64,000 bases of DNA, taken from assembly GCF_002563695.1 (NCBI RefSeq), contig NZ_PDJI01000004.1:1054001-1118000 (forward strand), in the 5' to 3' direction. Shown here piece by piece: positions 38,987 through 48,172 of the stretch. Position numbers and translations under genes: made by a program. The stretch comes from Georgenia soli (lineage in GTDB: Bacteria > Actinomycetota > Actinomycetes > Actinomycetales > Actinomycetaceae). Each line of letters begins with the position of its first letter. Within the stretch, counting starts at the first letter, position 1. A model generated the notes under the pieces. The model made no database searches. It was not told the DNA's origin and worked only from the letters and a program-made list of their open reading frames with translations.

Positions 38987-39748
38987 TCAGCGCCCGAGCC
39001 GGCGCTCGCGCTGGGCGTAGTCGCGCAGCGCGCGCAGGAAGTCCACGCGCCGGAAGTCCGGCCAGTACGCCTCGCAGAAGTAGTACTCGCTGTGCACCGA
39101 CTGCCACAGCAGGAACCCGCCCAGCCGCTGCTCGCCCGAGGTCCGGATGACCAGGTCGGGGTCGGGCTGCCCCTTGGTGTACAGGTGGTCGGCGATGTCG
39201 TCCACCGTCAGGGCCGCCGCGACGGACTCCAGCGTCTCCCCGGCCTTCGCGCGCTCGCGCAGCAAGGAGCGCACGGCGTAGGTGATCTCGTCCCGCCCGC
39301 CGTAGCCGATGGCGACGTTGACCTGCATCCCGGCCACGTCCTCGGCCCGCGCCTGGGCCGCACGCAGACGCTCGGCCATCGGCTCGGGCAGCAGGTCGAG
39401 CGAGCCGACGACGCGGAGCGACCACCGCCCTGTCCCGGCGAGCCTCTCCACGGCGGTGGCGATGATGTCGAGCAGGTCGGCGACCTCGCCGGGGTCGCGC
39501 TGGAGGTTGTCGGTCGAGAGCATCCAGAGCGTGACGACCTCGACGCCGACCTCCTCGGACCACTCGAGGAGCTCGGTGATCTTGTCGGCCCCGCGGCGGT
39601 GCCCGTGGACGGGCGGCGTGCCGACGGCGCGCGCCCAGCGGCGGTTCCCGTCGAGGATCACCCCGACGTGGCGGGGGATGCGTTCGGGCTGCAGGGCGGC
39701 GACGAGACGTCGCTCGTACAGCTGGTACAGCAGGTCCGGCTCTCGCAT
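38987..39748 (-). CDS. uppS: Isoprenyl transferase (undecaprenyl/Z-prenyl diphosphate synthase family)
   Basis: 253-residue cis-prenyltransferase. The catalytic motif GVILDGNRRWAR (Asp33) and the C-terminal DLVIRTSGEQRLGGFLLWQ plus EYYF are intact. Actinobacteria usually carry two such enzymes, a long-chain one and a short-chain Z,E-farnesyl type; the start MREPDLLYQLYERRL resembles the short-chain Rv1086 type, which is inference. It makes polyprenyl carriers for cell wall synthesis. The ATG at 39748 gives the usual length. Confidence 0.9.
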   Translation of the reverse strand: MREPDLLYQLYERRLVAALQPERIPRHVGVILDGNRRWARAVGTPPVHGHRRGADKITELLEWSEEVGVEVVTLWMLSTDNLQRDPGEVADLLDIIATAVERLAGTGRWSLRVVGSLDLLPEPMAERLRAAQARAEDVAGMQVNVAIGYGGRDEITYAVRSLLRERAKAGETLESVAAALTVDDIADHLYTKGQPDPDLVIRTSGEQRLGGFLLWQSVHSEYYFCEAYWPDFRRVDFLRALRDYAQRERRLGR

Positions 39749-39868
39749 GCCGCCGCGTCGCTCCCCTCGAGACGTGTGGCGGTCGACGTCGCCACTGCAG
39801 ATCGGCGGGGCCCGGGGCCTCGCTGGGGCGAGGCTACCGCTGCGCACCCGACCGGTGCGCGCACGGTT

Positions 39869-39890
39869 CAACCTACGGTAGCGTAGGTTG
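39869..39890. promoter_or_regulatory. Palindromic operator candidate upstream of hemolysin III gene
   Basis: A perfect 9-bp inverted repeat CAACCTACG-GTAG-CGTAGGTTG, 22 bp in all, in the gap between the divergent uppS and hlyIII genes (66 nt before the hlyIII ATG). The size and AT-rich arms fit a TetR- or MarR-family operator; no regulator gene is near. The CGTAGG half-site may overlap a -10 (GTAGCGT). Confidence 0.55.
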
Positions 39891-39956
39891 GCGCGCCCGC
39901 CTCCGGCGGCGCCCCACGGCCTCGCCCGAGGCCACGGTCCAACTCGGGAGGCCCCC

Positions 39957-40640
39957 ATGCCCCACGACGTCGACGAGCCCTCGGTCGGCGAGACGATCGC
40001 CGCGGCGGTCAAGCCGCGCCTGCGCGGCTGGATCCATGCCGGCACGGCCCCCGTCGCGCTGGTGGCCGGCCTGGTCCTCGTGATCCTCTCCCCCACCACG
40101 CAGGCTCGGGTCTCCACCGCCGTCTTCGCTCTCGCGGGCGTCGTGCTGTTCGGCACCTCCGCCGTCTACCACCGCGGGACGTGGTCGCCCCGGGCCGCCG
40201 CCGTGCTGCGCCGCGCAGACCACTCGAACATCTTCCTGCTCATCGCCGGCACCTACACCCCGCTCGCGGTCCTGCTGCTGGACCGTTCGACCGCCACGGT
40301 CCTGCTCGCGGTCGTGTGGGTGGGTGCGGTCCTGGGCATCGCGGCCCGGCTGCTCTGGCTCGACGCACCCCGCTGGGTCTATGTGCCGATCTACCTCGGC
40401 CTCGGCTGGGTGGCCGTGGGGTTCCTGCCGGCGTTCTGGCGCTCCGGCGGCCCCGTGGTGTTCTGGCTGGTGGCGCTCGGTGGCCTCGCCTACACCCTCG
40501 GCGCGACGGCGTACGCCCTCAAGCGCCCGAACCCCAGCCCGCGCTGGTTCGGCTTCCACGAGCTCTTCCACGTCGGGACCGTCATCGGCTGGGGCTGCCA
40601 CTACGCGGCGGTGTCCGTCGCGGCCTACCAGGCGGCCTGA
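39957..40640 (+). CDS. Hemolysin III family (PAQR-like) membrane protein
   Basis: 227-residue seven-helix protein of the YplQ/hemolysin III family, related to PAQR receptors. The conserved His/Asp/Ser metal motifs are seen: SAVYHRGTW, RRADHSNIFLLIAGTYTP and HELFHVGTVIGWGCHY. Probably a zinc-dependent membrane hydrolase or lipid-related protein; the cytolysin name is historical. GGGAG 7 nt before the ATG. A 22-bp palindrome upstream suggests repressor control. Confidence 0.92.
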   Translation: MPHDVDEPSVGETIAAAVKPRLRGWIHAGTAPVALVAGLVLVILSPTTQARVSTAVFALAGVVLFGTSAVYHRGTWSPRAAAVLRRADHSNIFLLIAGTYTPLAVLLLDRSTATVLLAVVWVGAVLGIAARLLWLDAPRWVYVPIYLGLGWVAVGFLPAFWRSGGPVVFWLVALGGLAYTLGATAYALKRPNPSPRWFGFHELFHVGTVIGWGCHYAAVSVAAYQAA

Positions 40641-40686
40641 CGACGCCGCCGGTACCCTCGCGGCACCACCGCACGGAGGGACCGAG

Positions 40687-41673
40687 ATGGGCGACGCCGA
40701 GAACCTGTGGACCAGGGACCCGCGGACGGTCCTGCGCGCGGGACCCGACCTCGACCTCTCCGCTCTCGACCGTCACGGCCGGCCCGGCTGGGCCGGCGGC
40801 AAGGACGAGGCCAAGGCCTTCACGGCCCGGCGCGGACGCCTCCTCTCCGAGCTGCAGGAGCGCCTCTTCGCCCACGGACGCACCGGCGGGGACCGGGCCG
40901 TCCTGCTGGTCGTGCAGGGCCTCGACACGGCGGGCAAGGGCGGCATCGTCCGGCACGTGATCGGCATGGTGGATCCGCAGGGCGTGGCGCTGCGCGCGTT
41001 CGGCGTCCCCACCGAGGAGGAGAGGCAGCACCACTTCCTGTGGCGGGTCCGGCGCGCCCTGCCCCGCCCGGGCCTGATCGGGGTGTTCGACCGCTCCCAC
41101 TACGAGGACGTGCTGGTCCCCCGCGTGCAGGGCCTCGTCGAGGAGGATGTCCTGACGCGGCGCTTCGACGAGATCAACCACTTCGAGGAGGAGATCGCCG
41201 CCTCCGGCACCACGGTCGTCAAGGTCGCGCTCATGGTGTCCTACGAGGAGCAGGGCCTACGCCTCATGGAGCGCCTGGACCGGCCCGACAAGCACTGGAA
41301 GTTCGACCCCGGCGACGTCGACACCCGCCGCAGCTGGGACGCCTACCAGTCCGCCTACGCCGACGTCCTCGCGCGCACCAGCACCGGTGTCGCACCCTGG
41401 TACGTCGTCCCCGCTGACCGGAAGTGGTACGCCCGGCTCGCGGTGACCGAGCTGCTGACCCGGACGCTGGTGGACCTCGACCTGCACTGGCCCGGGGTGA
41501 GCTGGGACGTCGCCGAGCAGAGGCGGCGGCTCGCCGCCACCATGAGCGAGGAGAGCCTGCGCGAGGCCGCGTCCGGCGTCGAGGACAGGGCCGCCGAGTA
41601 CCGCGAGTCCGAGGCCGCCTACGCGGCCGCGGTGGCAGACGCCTCGTCCACCGAGAGCCGCCGCGGCGGCTGA
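40687..41673 (+). CDS. Polyphosphate kinase 2 family protein
   Basis: 328-residue PPK2, which transfers phosphate between polyphosphate and nucleotides. Walker A GLDTAGKGG (about residue 77), FDRSHYEDVLVPRV (Walker B Asp) and the RPDKHWKF lid region are intact. It is of the short class I one-domain type; the nucleotide preference (AMP, ADP or GDP) cannot be told. GGAGGG is 6 nt before the ATG. The ppx gene at 58606-59565 is the possible opposite activity. Confidence 0.92.
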   Translation: MGDAENLWTRDPRTVLRAGPDLDLSALDRHGRPGWAGGKDEAKAFTARRGRLLSELQERLFAHGRTGGDRAVLLVVQGLDTAGKGGIVRHVIGMVDPQGVALRAFGVPTEEERQHHFLWRVRRALPRPGLIGVFDRSHYEDVLVPRVQGLVEEDVLTRRFDEINHFEEEIAASGTTVVKVALMVSYEEQGLRLMERLDRPDKHWKFDPGDVDTRRSWDAYQSAYADVLARTSTGVAPWYVVPADRKWYARLAVTELLTRTLVDLDLHWPGVSWDVAEQRRRLAATMSEESLREAASGVEDRAAEYRESEAAYAAAVADASSTESRRGG

Positions 41674-41732
41674 GCGCAGAACTCGTCGGGCGACCCCGCG
41701 CCCGGCGGGCGGTCCCGACGCACGTCGGTCCT

Positions 41733-41758
41733 GGCGCCCGGTGAGCGGTACCGGCGCC
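41733..41758. terminator. Possible bidirectional terminator
   Basis: A 9-bp stem with one bulge (41733-41742 with 41750-41758) and 7-nt loop between the convergent PPK2 gene and the small membrane protein gene. Confidence 0.45.
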
Positions 41759-41760
41759 CG

Positions 41761-42174
41761 TCAGGCGGGTCCGGCGTCGTCCGGCAGCGAACCCTCGCCG
41801 GACGGACGGTCGGGCCCGACGGCCCGGCCGGCTCCACCGCCTGTGCCCGTCCCGCCCGCAGACGTCGGCCCCCCTTCGACGACCCTGCGCTCGGGGACCG
41901 CGCCGCGCGTCGCGGCGCCCTCGACGGGGTAGCCGTGGCCGGGGTCGGCCCCGGCCCGGGCGGCGGCCCCCTCCTCGGCGGCCTGGCGCAGCCGTTCGTT
42001 GTGGTCCACGCGGCGCATGTGCTTGGCCATCGACCGGAAGAGCGGGACGACGGCGATGGCGAGCACGAAGAAGCCGAGGAGGAACCCGATGAGGCCGGGG
42101 CTGACCTCCCACGGCTCCATCTCGCTGGGCGCCGGCGCAGGGGTGGGCGAGGCGGCGAGGAGCAGGAAGGTCAT
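41761..42174 (-). CDS. Small membrane protein coupled to mca
   Basis: 137 residues: one membrane helix (about 29-46, [19 protein letters not shown]), a basic region ([20 protein letters not shown]) and a long Gly/Pro-rich disordered tail. A similar small protein is common next to mca in actinobacteria, with unknown function. Its ATG overlaps the mca stop (ATGA). Confidence 0.75.
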   Translation of the reverse strand: MTFLLLAASPTPAPAPSEMEPWEVSPGLIGFLLGFFVLAIAVVPLFRSMAKHMRRVDHNERLRQAAEEGAAARAGADPGHGYPVEGAATRGAVPERRVVEGGPTSAGGTGTGGGAGRAVGPDRPSGEGSLPDDAGPA

Positions 42175-43106
42175 CGCTCAACCCTGCCATCGGCCGGGCC
42201 GTCGACGCCCGAGGCGACGCCCGAGACGGGCAGGCCCGCCGGGACGACCCCCGCGAACAGGTCGTCCTCGACGCCGTCCGCGACCTCGACGCGGGCACGG
42301 GCGAGCTCGAACTCCTCGAACGGCCAGACCTCCTTCTCGATGTCCCGGGGGACCTGGAAGAAGAAGCCGTCGGGGTCGATCTGCGTGGCGTGCGCCCGCA
42401 GCGCGGCGTCCCGCTGGGGGAAGTAGTCGGCGCACTCCACCCGCGCCGTCGCCTCGCGGCGAGGCCGGTTGCGGCGCGTCTCGAACCACTCCTCGAAGGG
42501 CGAGCTGACCCCGCGCTCCTGAAGCGCGCGGTGGACGGTCTCGATCCGGGCGACCGAGAAGGAGATGTCGTAGTACAGCTTCTGCACCGCCCACGGCTCG
42601 CCCGCCTCCGGGTAGGCGTCCGGGTCGGCCGCCGCCTCGTAGGCCGCGACGGCGACCTTGTGGGCCATGATGTGGTCCGGGTGCGGATATCCGCCGTTCT
42701 CGTCGTAGCAGGTCATGACGTGGGGGCGGAAGTCCCGGATCTGCCGCACGAGCGCCCCGACCGGCACCTCGAGCGGCTCCAGCGCGAAGCAGCCCTCCGG
42801 GAGCGGCGGCAGCGGGTCCCCCTCGGGCAGGCCCGAGTCCACGAACCCGAGCCACACGTGCTCTATACCGAGCGCCTCGGCGGCCGTGGCCATCTCCCGA
42901 CGGCGGTAGCCCGGCATGTCCCGCAGGATCTCCGGGTCGCCCTCGAGCTTGGGGTTGAGGATGTCGCCGCGCTCCCCTCCGGTGCACGTCACCACCAGCA
43001 CCCGGTTCCCCTCGGCCGCGTAACGCGCCGACGTCGCCGCCCCCTTGCTCGACTCGTCGTCCGGGTGCGCATGCACGGCCATGAGCCGCAACGCCTCGTG
43101 GGTCAC
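42171..43106 (-). CDS. mca: Mycothiol S-conjugate amidase Mca
   Basis: 311-residue PIG-L family zinc amidase that cleaves mycothiol S-conjugates so that toxins leave as mercapturic acids. AHPDDES at residues 13-19 and [11 protein letters not shown] are the metal sites; [14 protein letters not shown] is typical for Mca rather than MshB. The GTG start at 43106 has TGGAGG 7 nt upstream, which rules out the 52-residue longer reading. Slightly longer than the mycobacterial enzyme at the C-terminus. Confidence 0.94.
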   Translation of the reverse strand: MTHEALRLMAVHAHPDDESSKGAATSARYAAEGNRVLVVTCTGGERGDILNPKLEGDPEILRDMPGYRRREMATAAEALGIEHVWLGFVDSGLPEGDPLPPLPEGCFALEPLEVPVGALVRQIRDFRPHVMTCYDENGGYPHPDHIMAHKVAVAAYEAAADPDAYPEAGEPWAVQKLYYDISFSVARIETVHRALQERGVSSPFEEWFETRRNRPRREATARVECADYFPQRDAALRAHATQIDPDGFFFQVPRDIEKEVWPFEEFELARARVEVADGVEDDLFAGVVPAGLPVSGVASGVDGPADGRVER

Positions 43107-43243
43107 CGTCAGTTCCTCCAGGTCGGCGCCGCCTCGCGGCGCCTCTCTCGTCGTCGTTTCCAGGGACAATGGTCTCGCATCAGCGCCCAGGGTGCCTACG
43201 TCATACCCGACGAGGCCGGGGGCAGGAGAAGGAGGCAACCTCG

Positions 43244-43669
43244 GTGACCGAGCCCGCAGCACAGCGCCCCGCCGGCGACCCGGCCGTGATGGCGGCCCGT
43301 TACGGCGGGGCCGGGTCCGGCCGGCGCGGCCTCGTCGTCGGCGGGGTGGTGGCTGCGCTCCTGGTGGCGGGCGGGCTGGGCATCCAGGCGTCCAACCTCA
43401 CAAAGCCGGCCGTCGTCGCCGAGAACCTCGGCTTCACCGTGGAGGGGCCGGGCACCACCACCGTGCGGTTCAACCTGCGCGCGGAGCCGGGGTCGACCGT
43501 TCGCTGCACGCTGGTGGCGCTGAACGAGTCCTTCACCGAGGTGGGGTACCGCGAGGTGGAGATCGGACCGGTGGACAAGCAGCTCACGTCCCACCAGGTC
43601 GACGTCGCCACCACGGAGCTCGCGACGTCCGGCAGCGTCCAGCAGTGCCGCACCCTCGACGCGGGCTGA
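43244..43669 (+). CDS. DUF4307 family membrane protein
   Basis: 141 residues: a short cytoplasmic N-terminus ending [13 protein letters not shown], a membrane helix (about 30-48) and an external domain of about 90 residues with two cysteines (RCTLVALN and QQCRTLD) that could pair. The family is conserved between mca and greA in actinobacteria; its function is unknown. GTG start with GGAGG 8 nt upstream. It is divergent from mca, sharing 137 nt of promoter region. Confidence 0.88.
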   Translation: MTEPAAQRPAGDPAVMAARYGGAGSGRRGLVVGGVVAALLVAGGLGIQASNLTKPAVVAENLGFTVEGPGTTTVRFNLRAEPGSTVRCTLVALNESFTEVGYREVEIGPVDKQLTSHQVDVATTELATSGSVQQCRTLDAG

Positions 43670-43758
43670 CCCGGCCGACGGACAGTCCGGACCGGTCCGC
43701 CGGCCGACCCCGGCCGGGACCGGCACCGGCGAGGCACGCCATCGCAAGACCTTGCTAC

Positions 43759-43785
43759 CCCGCGCCGTGCCCGGCACGGCGCGGG
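43759..43785 (+). terminator. Terminator after the DUF4307 gene
   Basis: An inverted repeat of 13 nt (CCCGCGCCGTGCC, 43759-43771, with 43773-43785), folding as 12 bp with a 3-nt loop, about 90 nt after the DUF4307 stop and before the greA promoter. Confidence 0.65.
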
Positions 43786-43812
43786 AAACGGGGAGCACGG
43801 GCGGGCGTTTGT

Positions 43813-43818
43813 TACACT
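43813..43818 (+). promoter_or_regulatory. Candidate -10 box of greA
   Basis: TACACT lies in the AT-rich island TTTGTTACACTTGGTTC, which is unlike the rest of this region, and leaves greA a leader of about 115 nt. The -35 box is not clear. Confidence 0.4.
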
Positions 43819-43940
43819 TGGTTCTTTACACGCCGCCCCGGAGCGGCGCACGTGGTGCGAGCGCCCGGGCGAAATCAGTCCCGTTGCCTCGGCCGCACAC
43901 GCTTTGCGACCGGGGCACGAACGTATTCGGAGGAGGAGCC

Positions 43941-44426
43941 GTGACACAGACGAGCACCACCTGGCTCACCCAGGACGCGTACAACCGGCTCAAGGCTGAG
44001 CTCGAGCACCTCACGGGCCGCGGGCGGCAGGAGATCGCCGAGAAGATCGACGCCGCGCGTCAGGAGGGCGACCTCAAGGAGAACGGCGGGTACCACGCCG
44101 CTCGTGAGGAGCAGGCCAAGCAGGAGGCGCGGATCGTCCAGCTGACCGAGCTGCTCCGTAACGCGCACGTGGGCGAGCCGCCGCCGGACGACGGCATCGT
44201 CGAGTCCGGCATGGTCGTCACCGCGACGATCGCCGGCCGGGAGCGCAAGTTCCTGCTCGGGTCACGCGAGGGTGCGGTGGACCTGGACATCGACGTGTAC
44301 TCCGAGTCGTCGCCGCTCGGCGCGGCCCTGGTGGGCCGTTCTGCCGGTGACGCGGTGACCTACGAGGCACCCAACGGTGCGCAGATCGAGGTCAAGATCG
44401 GCGAGGTCAAGCCCTTCAAGGGCTGA
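43941..44426 (+). CDS. greA: Transcription elongation factor GreA
   Basis: 161-residue GreA, which restarts backtracked RNA polymerase by stimulating transcript cleavage. N-terminal coiled coil (about 10-80) with the acidic tip REGDLKENGGYHAA-like sequence (here RQEGDLKENGGYHAAREE), and C-terminal FKBP-like domain. GTG start preceded by GGAGGAGG. Monocistronic with a strong terminator, facing ilvA. Confidence 0.95.
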   Translation: MTQTSTTWLTQDAYNRLKAELEHLTGRGRQEIAEKIDAARQEGDLKENGGYHAAREEQAKQEARIVQLTELLRNAHVGEPPPDDGIVESGMVVTATIAGRERKFLLGSREGAVDLDIDVYSESSPLGAALVGRSAGDAVTYEAPNGAQIEVKIGEVKPFKG

Positions 44427-44442
44427 GCGAGACGTATCGAGG

Positions 44443-44469
44443 ACGGGCCGCCCCACCGGGGCGGCCCGT
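44443..44469. terminator. Terminator of greA (and ilvA)
   Basis: A 12-bp perfect stem ACGGGCCGCCCC (44443-44454 with 44458-44469), 3-nt loop, followed by CTTT. It is the most classical intrinsic terminator in the window; it also faces the end of ilvA. Confidence 0.88.
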
Positions 44470-44472
44470 CTT

Positions 44473-44518
44473 TCGTCCCGCAGGTCCCTCGTCCCTCAGG
44501 TCTTTCGTCCCTCAGGGC
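44473..44518. repeat. Tandem array, 3 x 16 nt, at the ilvA stop codon
   Basis: Three 16-nt units (44473, 44489, 44505), unit TCGTCCCTCAGGTCTT with small changes. The last unit contains the ilvA stop codon (44512-44514 on the minus strand), so the array seems to have grown from the gene's own 3' end. It lies between the ilvA stop and the hairpin at 44443-44469. Confidence 0.7.
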
Positions 44519-45750
44519 GCCAGGATGGTGTAGCCGGCCGCACGCAGCGCCTCGAGCACGCTCTGGCAGTGCTCCGGGCCCTTGGTCTCCAGCTCCACCG
44601 AGATCTCGACCTCGTCGACGGCCAGCCCCGCGGAGGTCCGGGTGTGCTCGACGCTGACGACGTTCCCGCCCGACGCGGCGAGCTTGTTGAGCAGCCCGGC
44701 CAGACTGCCCGGGGAGTCCTGGACGAGCACGCGCATCTGCAGGTAGCGCCCGGCCGCGGTCATGCCGTGGCGGATGATCCGCAGCAGCACGAGCGGGTCG
44801 ACGTTGCCGCCGGAGAGCACGACCACCACGGGGCCGCGGAACGCGCCCGGGTCCGCGAGCAGGGCAGCCACCCCCGCCGCACCCGACGGCTCGACCACCA
44901 GCTTGGCACGCTCGACGACGTGCAGGACGGCGCGCGAGAGCTGCTCCTCGGTGACGGTGCGGATCTCCCGCACGTGCTCCCGGATCAGCCGGAAAGGGAC
45001 GTCGCCGGGCATCCCGACCGCGATGCCGTCCGCCATCGTGTGCAGGTCCTCGAGGAGCACCGGGCGGCCCTCGGCGAGCGACGCCGGGTACGCGGCGGCC
45101 GTGGCGGCCTGCACACCGACGACGTCGATCCCCGGGTCGACGCTGTGGACGGCCGCGGCGACGCCGGCGAGCAGCCCCCCGCCTCCGGTGGGGACGACGA
45201 TGGTGCGCACGTCCGGCACCTGCTCGAGGATCTCCAGCCCGATGGTGCCCTGGCCCGCCACGATGTCGGGGTGGTCGTAGGGGTGGATCAGCACCCGCCC
45301 GGTGCGCTCGACCTCGTCGAGCGCGGCCGCCATGGAGCCGTTGAGGTTCTCGCCCACGAGCACGACCTCGGCGCCGTACTGCCGGGTGGCGGCGACCTTG
45401 GGGAGCGCGGCGTCGACGGGCATGAAGATCTTGGCCGGGATGCCCAGGCGGTGAGCCGCCAGCGCGACCCCCTGGGCGTGGTTGCCGGCCGAGGCCGCCA
45501 CGACGCCGCGTGCCTTCTCCTCCTCGGTCAGGCGGCTGATGCGCACGTAGGCGCCGCGGATCTTGAACGACCCCGTGCGCTGGAGGTTCTCGGCCTTGAG
45601 ATGGACCCGTTTCCCGACGACGCGGCCGAGCGTCGTGGACTCCTCCACCGGCGTGCGGTGCGCGACGCCGGAGATCACCTCGGCGGCAGCGGCGAAGGTG
45701 GCGCGGTCGAAGGCCGCGGTCGCGGGCGCCGCCCGCCAGGAGGCGGTCAC
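44512..45750 (-). CDS. ilvA: Threonine ammonia-lyase
   Basis: 412-residue PLP enzyme making 2-oxobutyrate from threonine (first step of isoleucine synthesis; some act in threonine breakdown). PLP lysine is Lys63 in GSFKIRGA; the phosphate loop is VVPTGGGGLLAG. A single C-terminal ACT domain (about 330-412, LQMRVLVQDSPGSLAGLL, EVEISVELETKG) is present, as in many actinobacterial enzymes. GTG start overlapping the upstream stop (GTGA) fixes the N-terminus. Confidence 0.93.
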   Translation of the reverse strand: MTASWRAAPATAAFDRATFAAAAEVISGVAHRTPVEESTTLGRVVGKRVHLKAENLQRTGSFKIRGAYVRISRLTEEEKARGVVAASAGNHAQGVALAAHRLGIPAKIFMPVDAALPKVAATRQYGAEVVLVGENLNGSMAAALDEVERTGRVLIHPYDHPDIVAGQGTIGLEILEQVPDVRTIVVPTGGGGLLAGVAAAVHSVDPGIDVVGVQAATAAAYPASLAEGRPVLLEDLHTMADGIAVGMPGDVPFRLIREHVREIRTVTEEQLSRAVLHVVERAKLVVEPSGAAGVAALLADPGAFRGPVVVVLSGGNVDPLVLLRIIRHGMTAAGRYLQMRVLVQDSPGSLAGLLNKLAASGGNVVSVEHTRTSAGLAVDEVEISVELETKGPEHCQSVLEALRAAGYTILAP

Positions 45751-47204
45751 CGCGGCCCCTGGAACCGGTGGCCGGCGTCCCCGGCCCCGCCGTCGGAGAT
45801 GTCCGGGCCCGGACGGGCTCCGCCGTCGTCCGGGGTGACCGGGCCGTCCTCGTCCGCCCCCTTGTCGGAGTCGGCGATGTGGGCGTAGGAGGTGGCGATC
45901 GACTCGAAGACGGCACCGGGCGGCCCCCCTGGCCGGTGCATGTCGCTGTCGAGGCTGGGGTACTTGTCGTGCCCGTAGAGGTAGAGGACCACCGTGTTGA
46001 TGGTGGCCACGACCGGCACGGCGAACAGCGCACCGAGGACGCCGGCGATCCCGGTGCCGGCGGTCACCGCGAGGAGGATCGCCACCGGGTGCAGGGAGAC
46101 GGCGTTGCCCTGCAGCCACGGCTGGAGCACGTTGCCCTCGAGCTGCTGCACGGCGAGGACGATGGCGAGCATGATCAGCGCGGTGACGAGCCCCTGGTCG
46201 ACCAGCGCGACGACGACGGCGACGGCACCGGAGATGAAGGCACCGACGATGGGGATGAAGGAGAACAGGAAGACGAGGATGCCGATGGGCAGGGCGAGCG
46301 GGACCTGCAGGATCGCCGCTCCGGCGGCGATGCCCACCGCGTCGACGAACGCCACGAGGATCTGCGTCCGGGCGTAGCCGCCCAGCGTCATCCACCCGCG
46401 GATGCCCGCCTCGTTGATCTTGTCGCGCACTCCCACGGGGGCGAGGCGGACGAACCAGTGCCACATCCTGCGGCCCTCACGCAGGAAGAAGAAGAGGCAG
46501 AAGAGCGCGATCACCGCGCCGGTGGCGACCGACGTCACCGAGCTGGTGACACCCACGACGCCGCTGACCAGCCGGTCGGAGTTGGCCTGCAGCTGGCTCG
46601 TGGCCTGGTCGAGGTAGCCCTGGACCTGCTGCTCGTCGATGCCGAGGGGGCCGTTCGCCAGCCAGTCGATGGCGTCCTGCGTCGCCACCCCGACCCGCTC
46701 GGCGAGGGCGCCGAAGCCCTCCACGATCGAGCGGCCGGCGAGGACGAGCAGACCGACGACGAACGCCACGAGCCCCACGAGCGCCGTCAGGGCCGCGAGG
46801 GTGCGCGGGAAGTGCAGGACCCGGCGCAGCCAGACCGAGATCGGCTCGAGGAGAACCGCCAGCAGCAGGGCGACCAGCACCGCCACCACGATCGTCTGGA
46901 ACGTGGCGACGAGGTAGACGAGCAGCGCGATCGCCGCCGCCACGACGATGAGCCGCCAGGACCAGCCGGCGGCCACGCGCAGCGAGCGTGGGACGCCGTC
47001 CACCAGCGTCGAGGCCGGGGCGCGCCGCGAGGCTGTTCCGGGAGCTGCCGCACCGCCACGCCCCGGGCGGCGCCCGAGACGTTCCGGCACGCCTCCGGCG
47101 TCGGCCGTCGGGACGGCGGGCACAGCTGCGGCGTCCTCCGAGCGCCGCAGCCGGATCCGTAGGTTGCGGCGGCGCCCGCCCTCGTCGTTGCTCTGTTCAG
47201 GCAT
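45747..47204 (-). CDS. AI-2E family transporter
   Basis: 485-residue PerM/AI-2E-family membrane protein. A disordered basic N-terminus (1-75) precedes about eight helices; the conserved GGYARTQILVAFVDAVGIAAG, in parts, and the SFIPIVGAFISG motif are typical. C-terminal 60 residues are acidic and disordered. The family has been linked to autoinducer-2 export and Na+/H+ antiport, so substrate is uncertain. The ATG at 47204 has GGGG in front. Coupled to ilvA. Confidence 0.88.
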   Translation of the reverse strand: MPEQSNDEGGRRRNLRIRLRRSEDAAAVPAVPTADAGGVPERLGRRPGRGGAAAPGTASRRAPASTLVDGVPRSLRVAAGWSWRLIVVAAAIALLVYLVATFQTIVVAVLVALLLAVLLEPISVWLRRVLHFPRTLAALTALVGLVAFVVGLLVLAGRSIVEGFGALAERVGVATQDAIDWLANGPLGIDEQQVQGYLDQATSQLQANSDRLVSGVVGVTSSVTSVATGAVIALFCLFFFLREGRRMWHWFVRLAPVGVRDKINEAGIRGWMTLGGYARTQILVAFVDAVGIAAGAAILQVPLALPIGILVFLFSFIPIVGAFISGAVAVVVALVDQGLVTALIMLAIVLAVQQLEGNVLQPWLQGNAVSLHPVAILLAVTAGTGIAGVLGALFAVPVVATINTVVLYLYGHDKYPSLDSDMHRPGGPPGAVFESIATSYAHIADSDKGADEDGPVTPDDGGARPGPDISDGGAGDAGHRFQGPR

Positions 47205-47396
47205 GGTCCCCGCTATCACCGTGGAGAGGTAGGTTCTTGACTCCGCTCAGCCTACGGCCAGCCTGTCTTCCCGGCCCCGCAGCCGCCTGGTCGGCCCGGC
47301 GAGTCGGCCGGACGGGGCATGCTGGGCGCGAGATCGGGAAGAACGCCGCCGCCCCGGGCGTTCGCACCGGTGGACGCAATCTCAGGAGGGACGCAC

Positions 47397-48095
47397 ATGT
47401 TCGGACTCGGCCGCAGGACGCAGATGGTCACCGCGGAGGAGGCCCTGCCCGGGCGCCCCACGCCCGGCTACCCCGTGCCCGTCACGCACGAGGTGCTCGG
47501 TACCCCGCTGCAGGGCCCGTGGCCCGCCGGCTCCGAGGTCATGTACGTGGCCATGGGGTGCTTCTGGGGCGCGGAGCGGATCTTCTGGCGCCAGCCCGGG
47601 GTCGTCTCCACCGCCGCCGGCTACCTCGGCGGGTTCACCGAGCACCCCACCTACGAGGAGGTGTGCACCGGTCTCACCGGTCACACCGAGGCGGTGAAGG
47701 TGGTCTACGACCCCGCGAAGACCTCCCCGGAGCTGCTGCTGAAGGCCTTCTGGGAGAACCACGACCCCACGACCCCGAACCGGCAGGGCAACGACATCGG
47801 CACCCAGTACCGCTCCGGGATCTACTGGACCACCCCCGGCCAGGAGGCCGCGGCCCGCGCGACCCGCGACGCCTTCCAGGAGGTCCTCACGGAGCACGGG
47901 CACGGCGCCATCGCGACCGAGCTGCTGCCGTTCCCGGGCCGGTTCTACTACGCCGAGGACTACCACCAGCAGTACCTGCACAAGAACCCGAACGGCTACT
48001 GCAACCACGGCCCCAACGGTCTGACGTGCCCGGTCGGTCTGGTGCGCCAGGACCAGCTGCCGGCCCAGGTCGACGTCGCGCCGCCTACCGACTGA
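47397..48095 (+). CDS. msrA: Peptide-methionine (S)-S-oxide reductase MsrA
   Basis: 232-residue MsrA that repairs methionine-S-sulfoxide. Catalytic Cys55 in [24 protein letters not shown] and [11 protein letters not shown] are conserved, and C-terminal resolving cysteines lie in NGYCNHG and LTCPVG. The N-terminus (1-45) is the longer actinobacterial type. ATG with AGGAGGG 6 nt upstream. A decayed copy of the 3' end sits 520 nt downstream. Confidence 0.95.
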   Translation: MFGLGRRTQMVTAEEALPGRPTPGYPVPVTHEVLGTPLQGPWPAGSEVMYVAMGCFWGAERIFWRQPGVVSTAAGYLGGFTEHPTYEEVCTGLTGHTEAVKVVYDPAKTSPELLLKAFWENHDPTTPNRQGNDIGTQYRSGIYWTTPGQEAAARATRDAFQEVLTEHGHGAIATELLPFPGRFYYAEDYHQQYLHKNPNGYCNHGPNGLTCPVGLVRQDQLPAQVDVAPPTD

Positions 48096-48120
48096 GAGAG
48101 GCCGAACGCCGCACACGCGC

Positions 48121-48151
48121 AGAGCCCCGCCCGAGTGATGGGCGGGGCTCT
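48121..48151. terminator. Bidirectional terminator
   Basis: A 12-bp perfect stem AGAGCCCCGCCC (48121-48132 with 48140-48151) and 7-nt loop between the convergent msrA and the small protein gene at 48173. Confidence 0.85.
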
Positions 48152-48172
48152 CGTGTGCGGGTCAGCGGCCGG

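Noticed and set aside
43107..43262. 52-residue extension of Mca
   Set aside because: The GTG at 43106 has TGGAGG at 7 nt and the extension has no family similarity.
45751..46464. Longer ilvA reading starting inside the AI-2E gene
   Set aside because: The GTG at 45750 overlaps the AI-2E stop by 4 nt, and the PLP-enzyme homology begins right after it.
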